Shown here piece by piece: positions 24,996 through 27,909 of a stretch of 27,909 nucleotides of DNA. The notes under the pieces were generated by a model. The model saw nothing but the letters and a program-made list of their open reading frames with translations, was not told the DNA's origin and made no database searches. The DNA comes from Nitrososphaeraceae archaeon. Its GTDB lineage: Archaea > Thermoproteota > Nitrososphaeria > Nitrososphaerales > Nitrososphaeraceae. The position numbers were made by a program, and so were the translations under genes. The first letter of the stretch is position 1. The number at the start of each line of letters is the position of its first letter. The DNA lies in assembly GCA_025922715.1 (NCBI GenBank), contig JAICHH010000006.1, forward strand, positions 1 through 27,909, read 5' to 3'.

Positions 24996-25925
24996 TTAGG
25001 TATCTTTAGAAGTGGCAATATTCTGTCTACGTGCTAGCACTCTTAAGCCAATGTTTAATCCTAAAATAAGAAGAATCAAAATCATAGCAGCACCCCATCC
25101 ACTAGCATGAGCAGATTCATATGGTAAAGATGCCAACCTCCATATTCTTAGTGGAAGCGCATCCACAGGTCCAGTAAATGACGAAAAATATAAACTTGTT
25201 CCTAGGATAGTCATAATTAATGGAGCAGTTTCTCCCGCAATTCTTGCTATCGATAATAGTATTCCAGTTAGAACTCCACTCGTTGCTGTCTTTAATACTA
25301 TAAAAATAGTAATTTTCCATTTGGGCGCTCCCAGTGAGTGAGCCGCCTCTCTAATAGAATCTGGCACCATTTTAAGGCTTTCTTCAGTTATTCGAGTAAC
25401 AAGTGGAATCATTATTAAAGATAATGAAAAGGCTCCTGCTATAACAGAAAAAGAACCAATAGAAATAACTATTATCACATAACTTACAATACCAGTTATA
25501 ATTGAAGGTAATCCTGTTAAAACATCAGCAAAAAAGCGTACAGCAAAGGCAAATTTATTATTGTTTTTGGCATATTCAGCTAGATAAATTCCAGCAAAAA
25601 CTCCTACAGGTACAGCAATAACAGATGCTAAACTTACTACGATTAGAGTCCCTTGGATAGCTGGACCTATACCTCCTTTACCAGACCCAATTGAACCTGG
25701 TTTTTGAGTAAGAAATTCAAAACTAATAGCAGAAGAACCATTTTTAAAAACCTCAAAAAGAATACTACCAAGAGGAATTATAGCAAGAATAACACAACAT
25801 ACACATAAAATTGTTACTAACTTATTTACATATATTTTTCTATTAGATGTTTTTGACATCATTTCCTGAACATTCTTTCGTCTTTTGATATAATGATTAT
25901 TTTCCTTGGTTTTAGATGATGACAT
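24996..25925 (-). CDS. pstA: phosphate ABC transporter permease PstA
   Basis: The 309-residue inner-membrane subunit has six predicted membrane segments, the first at about residues 35-58. The EAA loop that contacts the ATPase is EAAHSLGAPKWKITIFIVLK, and GLPSIITGIVSYV and RIAGETAPLIMTILG are typical of PstA. The N-terminus has a long charged tail before the first segment. The start ATG lies 3 bases after the pstC stop, so the two permease genes form an operon. The ATPase gene that normally follows is absent. Confidence 0.93.
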   Translation of the reverse strand: MSSSKTKENNHYIKRRKNVQEMMSKTSNRKIYVNKLVTILCVCCVILAIIPLGSILFEVFKNGSSAISFEFLTQKPGSIGSGKGGIGPAIQGTLIVVSLASVIAVPVGVFAGIYLAEYAKNNNKFAFAVRFFADVLTGLPSIITGIVSYVIIVISIGSFSVIAGAFSLSLIMIPLVTRITEESLKMVPDSIREAAHSLGAPKWKITIFIVLKTATSGVLTGILLSIARIAGETAPLIMTILGTSLYFSSFTGPVDALPLRIWRLASLPYESAHASGWGAAMILILLILGLNIGLRVLARRQNIATSKDT

Positions 25926-25928
25926 GTA

Positions 25929-26909
25929 CTATATTCTCCCTCCCGGATTAGAAGTTTTTACCATTTTGTAGACTAAGAGTCGGGCTATTACATTTATTAT
26001 CAGTGTAAGCAAAAGTAGAACAGCTCCAAGACCAATAAGTGCAGAAAGATGTAATTCTGATGCAGCTTCATTAAATTCATTTGCTATTAAACTAGACAAA
26101 GTTTGACTTTGTGAGAAAAGAGAAGTTGGAATAGCATTTAATCCAGTTGCATTACCTATTATTAAAGTAACCAACATTGTTTCACCTATTGCTCTTCCCA
26201 GTCCAATTATACTCGCACCTAAGATCCCAGACTTAGCATAAGGTAATACAGCAATTTTAATAGTCTCCCATCTAGTTGCACCTAAACTGTATGCAGCTTC
26301 CCTTTGAGAATTAGGTACAACAAGTAATAATTCTCTAATAATAGAAGAAATTATGGGAATTATCATTATAGCAAGAACTATACCAGCAGTAAATACATCT
26401 AGACCAAAAGGTGTTTTAGCAAAAAATGGTAAAGAATCACCAAATAAATTATGTAAAGGTTTTTCTACAAAATCCATGATCCAAAATCTAAAAACAAACA
26501 AGGCCCAGAAACCATATACTATACTTGGAACTGCGGCTAAAAGTTCAATAATGTATGATAAAGTTTTTAATTTTGTACCTGCTATTTCCGATAGAAATAT
26601 AGCTATACCTAAACTAATAGGAACACCAATTGCCATTGCAATACCTGAGCAAACCAAAGTTCCTATTATATATGGCAAAGCCCCAAATGATTCTCTACCA
26701 GGTACTGCATTCCAATCAGTACTAGTTAAAAAGTTTAATCCCTCATTTTGAAAGATTTCCTGTGATCCCTCTCCAACTGCAAAAAGTATTAGGACTAGCA
26801 TGACGAGAGTATAGGCTGCTGCTCCAACTAGTATCAATTTGAAAAAGGGGTCAAATTTCGATAATTTTGTTAATGGAATAAGAGAATGATTATCTTTATA
26901 GTTTGTCAA
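25929..26909 (-). CDS. pstC: phosphate ABC transporter permease PstC
   Basis: The 326-residue permease partner of PstA has PstC-type segments: an early hydrophobic helix (LVGAAAYTLVMLVLILFAVG), FLTSTDWNAVPGRESFGALPY, ELLAAVPSIVYGFWALFVF, the EAA loop EAAYSLGATRWETIKIAVLP, and GLGRAIGETMLVTLIIGN. The start appears to be TTG at 26909, since no in-frame ATG lies nearby upstream. It is the first gene of the pstC-pstA transcript, preceded by about 470 bases of gene-free DNA likely to contain its promoter. Confidence 0.93.
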   Translation of the reverse strand: MTNYKDNHSLIPLTKLSKFDPFFKLILVGAAAYTLVMLVLILFAVGEGSQEIFQNEGLNFLTSTDWNAVPGRESFGALPYIIGTLVCSGIAMAIGVPISLGIAIFLSEIAGTKLKTLSYIIELLAAVPSIVYGFWALFVFRFWIMDFVEKPLHNLFGDSLPFFAKTPFGLDVFTAGIVLAIMIIPIISSIIRELLLVVPNSQREAAYSLGATRWETIKIAVLPYAKSGILGASIIGLGRAIGETMLVTLIIGNATGLNAIPTSLFSQSQTLSSLIANEFNEAASELHLSALIGLGAVLLLLTLIINVIARLLVYKMVKTSNPGGRI

Positions 26910-27376
26910 ATTCGTCTTGAATGTTACGCCCCTCTCTAGTAACTATGATATTATCATATTTTTTTAAGTATCATATAGTTTTAATATAGATCCCTATAGT
27001 CTATAGATTGATATTATCCAAAAGTGTTCATAGAATATTAACAAGGTTGTACTATCTTATCCTGTTGTTGAAATGGACTGTTTAAATAAGATTTTATCTA
27101 GTGTCACCTATCTCATTCATAATTTTTCTGTTTTAATAAAAAATTTCCTACATCTATTATCTTGTAAAATTACAACTAAACAAGAAAATCTTGAAATAAT
27201 TATGGATATAAATTGTCTAGCATTCTGCGATCCGCTAACATTTTAAAATCTGGAAAAAGATGTAAAAACAATATTTTATGCAAAAATATCATTCTGACAA
27301 AAGTCAATTTGTAAAATATAGCTTTACCAAAATGAAATATAAAGTTCAAATATGCATTCTTTTTTATTAGAATTAT
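26910..27376. other. 470-base gene-free region upstream of pstC
   Basis: It contains several TATA-like stretches that could serve pstC on the minus strand, and a small palindromic run CTATAGTCTATAG near 26995-27007. No open frame or structured RNA is recognised. If phosphate-responsive operators exist in this organism this is where to look, but I see no repeated operator-like motif. Confidence 0.4.
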
Positions 27377-27568
27377 CTATAGAACTTTAAGTAATTCATA
27401 TACTTTTGCAGCATCCCTGTCATTTATTATTAAAACTATCTCGTTGGGAGTAAAAAATGCATTATGTAATGAAATCTGATTATCATATAGGATATTTGAT
27501 ATCATAGATAGCAATTGATACGTTTTCCTCAACTCTGTTTCTTCCCAAGGAAGAGAAATGGTAATCAT
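27377..27568 (-). CDS. small ACT-like domain protein
   Basis: The 63-residue protein reads like a single beta-alpha-beta ACT-type module: ITISLPWEETELRKTYQLLS, then NQISLHNAFF and EIVLIINDRDAAKVYELLK. The ATG is preceded by AGAAAGGTG, a plausible ribosome-binding site 5 bases upstream. The upstream partial gene ends 14 bases before it on the same strand, so the two are probably co-expressed. Function is unknown; a regulatory role in amino-acid metabolism is only a guess. Confidence 0.5.
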   Translation of the reverse strand: MITISLPWEETELRKTYQLLSMISNILYDNQISLHNAFFTPNEIVLIINDRDAAKVYELLKVL

Positions 27569-27582
27569 TGAAACACCTTTCT

Positions 27583-27909
27583 TTATTTTGCTGGGGTAAT
27601 GGTATGGGAATCATTACTACTAAAGATCTTTTTAATTTCACTAATATTCTCTATAAATAAATTCATATGATTTTTTGATTGAAATATGTTAAATCTAATA
27701 TCTGATTGTCTATCAAATAGATCCAAGACTTTTTCTATATTCTCAATCTCTTTATCAAATTCTACGTCAAGTATGCTTCCAGTTAGTGATATTCTAGCAC
27801 CTGCCAAATTCTCTTTTTCTTCTTGAGTGATACTCTCAAGATCTTGATTTTGTTGTAAGACATCAGCAATTCTCTTTATAGATACAACTATTGTGTTGAT
27901 ATTTATTTC
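27583..27909 (-). CDS. partial ACT-like regulatory protein (runs off window)
   Basis: The frame is open from its TAA at 27583-27585 to the window edge, giving at least 108 codons, so its start lies outside. The visible part reads INTIVVSIKRIADVLQQNQD, then a charged helix, ARISLTGSILDVEF, and a beta-alpha-beta tail (SDIRFNIFQSKNHMNLFIEN). The alternation of strands and helices suggests ACT-type domains, as in small thaumarchaeal regulators. A TTG within the frame is not the likely start, because coding continues upstream. It is co-directional with the 63-residue gene. Confidence 0.5.
   Translation of the reverse strand, partial: EININTIVVSIKRIADVLQQNQDLESITQEEKENLAGARISLTGSILDVEFDKEIENIEKVLDLFDRQSDIRFNIFQSKNHMNLFIENISEIKKIFSSNDSHTITPAK

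Noticed and set aside
1..27909. CRISPR array, rRNA genes or replication origin
   Set aside because: No regularly spaced repeats, no rRNA-like conserved stretches and no origin-binding repeat clusters were seen on either strand.

Overview
The window looks like chromosomal DNA of an AT-rich archaeon of the Nitrososphaeria (Thaumarchaeota). Support comes from archaeal information-processing genes (a proteasome beta subunit with an autocatalytic Gly-Thr site, an Lsm protein with a C-terminal domain, archaeosine tRNA-guanine transglycosylase, TiaS, aIF6), TATA boxes close to start codons, frequent TTG/GTG starts, tRNAs carrying bulge-helix-bulge introns, and small proteins of a thaumarchaeal type. 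The genus cannot be fixed from the sequence alone.

Layout. Positions 1-2280 are gene-poor and partly decayed: a PRC-barrel-like gene, a frameshifted winged-helix remnant, the N-terminal stub of a tyrosine recombinase, and a methyltransferase. Positions 2400-5900 hold a small conserved protein, a ferredoxin with an Asp in one cluster motif, an AK6/Fap7-type kinase, an Lsm protein and the tRNA-guanine transglycosylase. Positions 5900-12000 hold leuC-leuD, the proteasome beta gene, a MoaD-E1 fusion, threonine synthase and hisI. Positions 12050-14660 form a translation cluster: tiaS, initiator tRNA-Met, tRNA-Leu(CAG) and aIF6. Positions 14700-18200 carry lineage-type membrane or secreted proteins, an orphan ABC ATPase and decayed sequence. 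Positions 18200-22200 encode a glycosyltransferase, aspartate kinase, a branched-chain aminotransferase and a phosphoribosyltransferase. Positions 22300-26900 hold pstS facing phoU-pstA-pstC, with no pstB. The right edge has a pair of short genes, one cut by the window.

The strongest observation is in the two tRNA genes. Each folds into a standard tRNA only after removal of two introns, and I could place a bulge-helix-bulge motif at all four. The initiator tRNA has a 14-nt intron in the D-loop and a 36-nt intron in the T-stem. The tRNA-Leu(CAG) has a 22-nt intron in the anticodon stem and a 21-nt intron at 37/38, leaving a 7-nt micro-exon that carries the anticodon.

Functionally the window combines amino-acid synthesis (Leu, Thr/Lys/Met branch, His, branched-chain), tRNA modification and maturation, protein turnover and ubiquitin-like or sulfur-carrier chemistry, and phosphate uptake.
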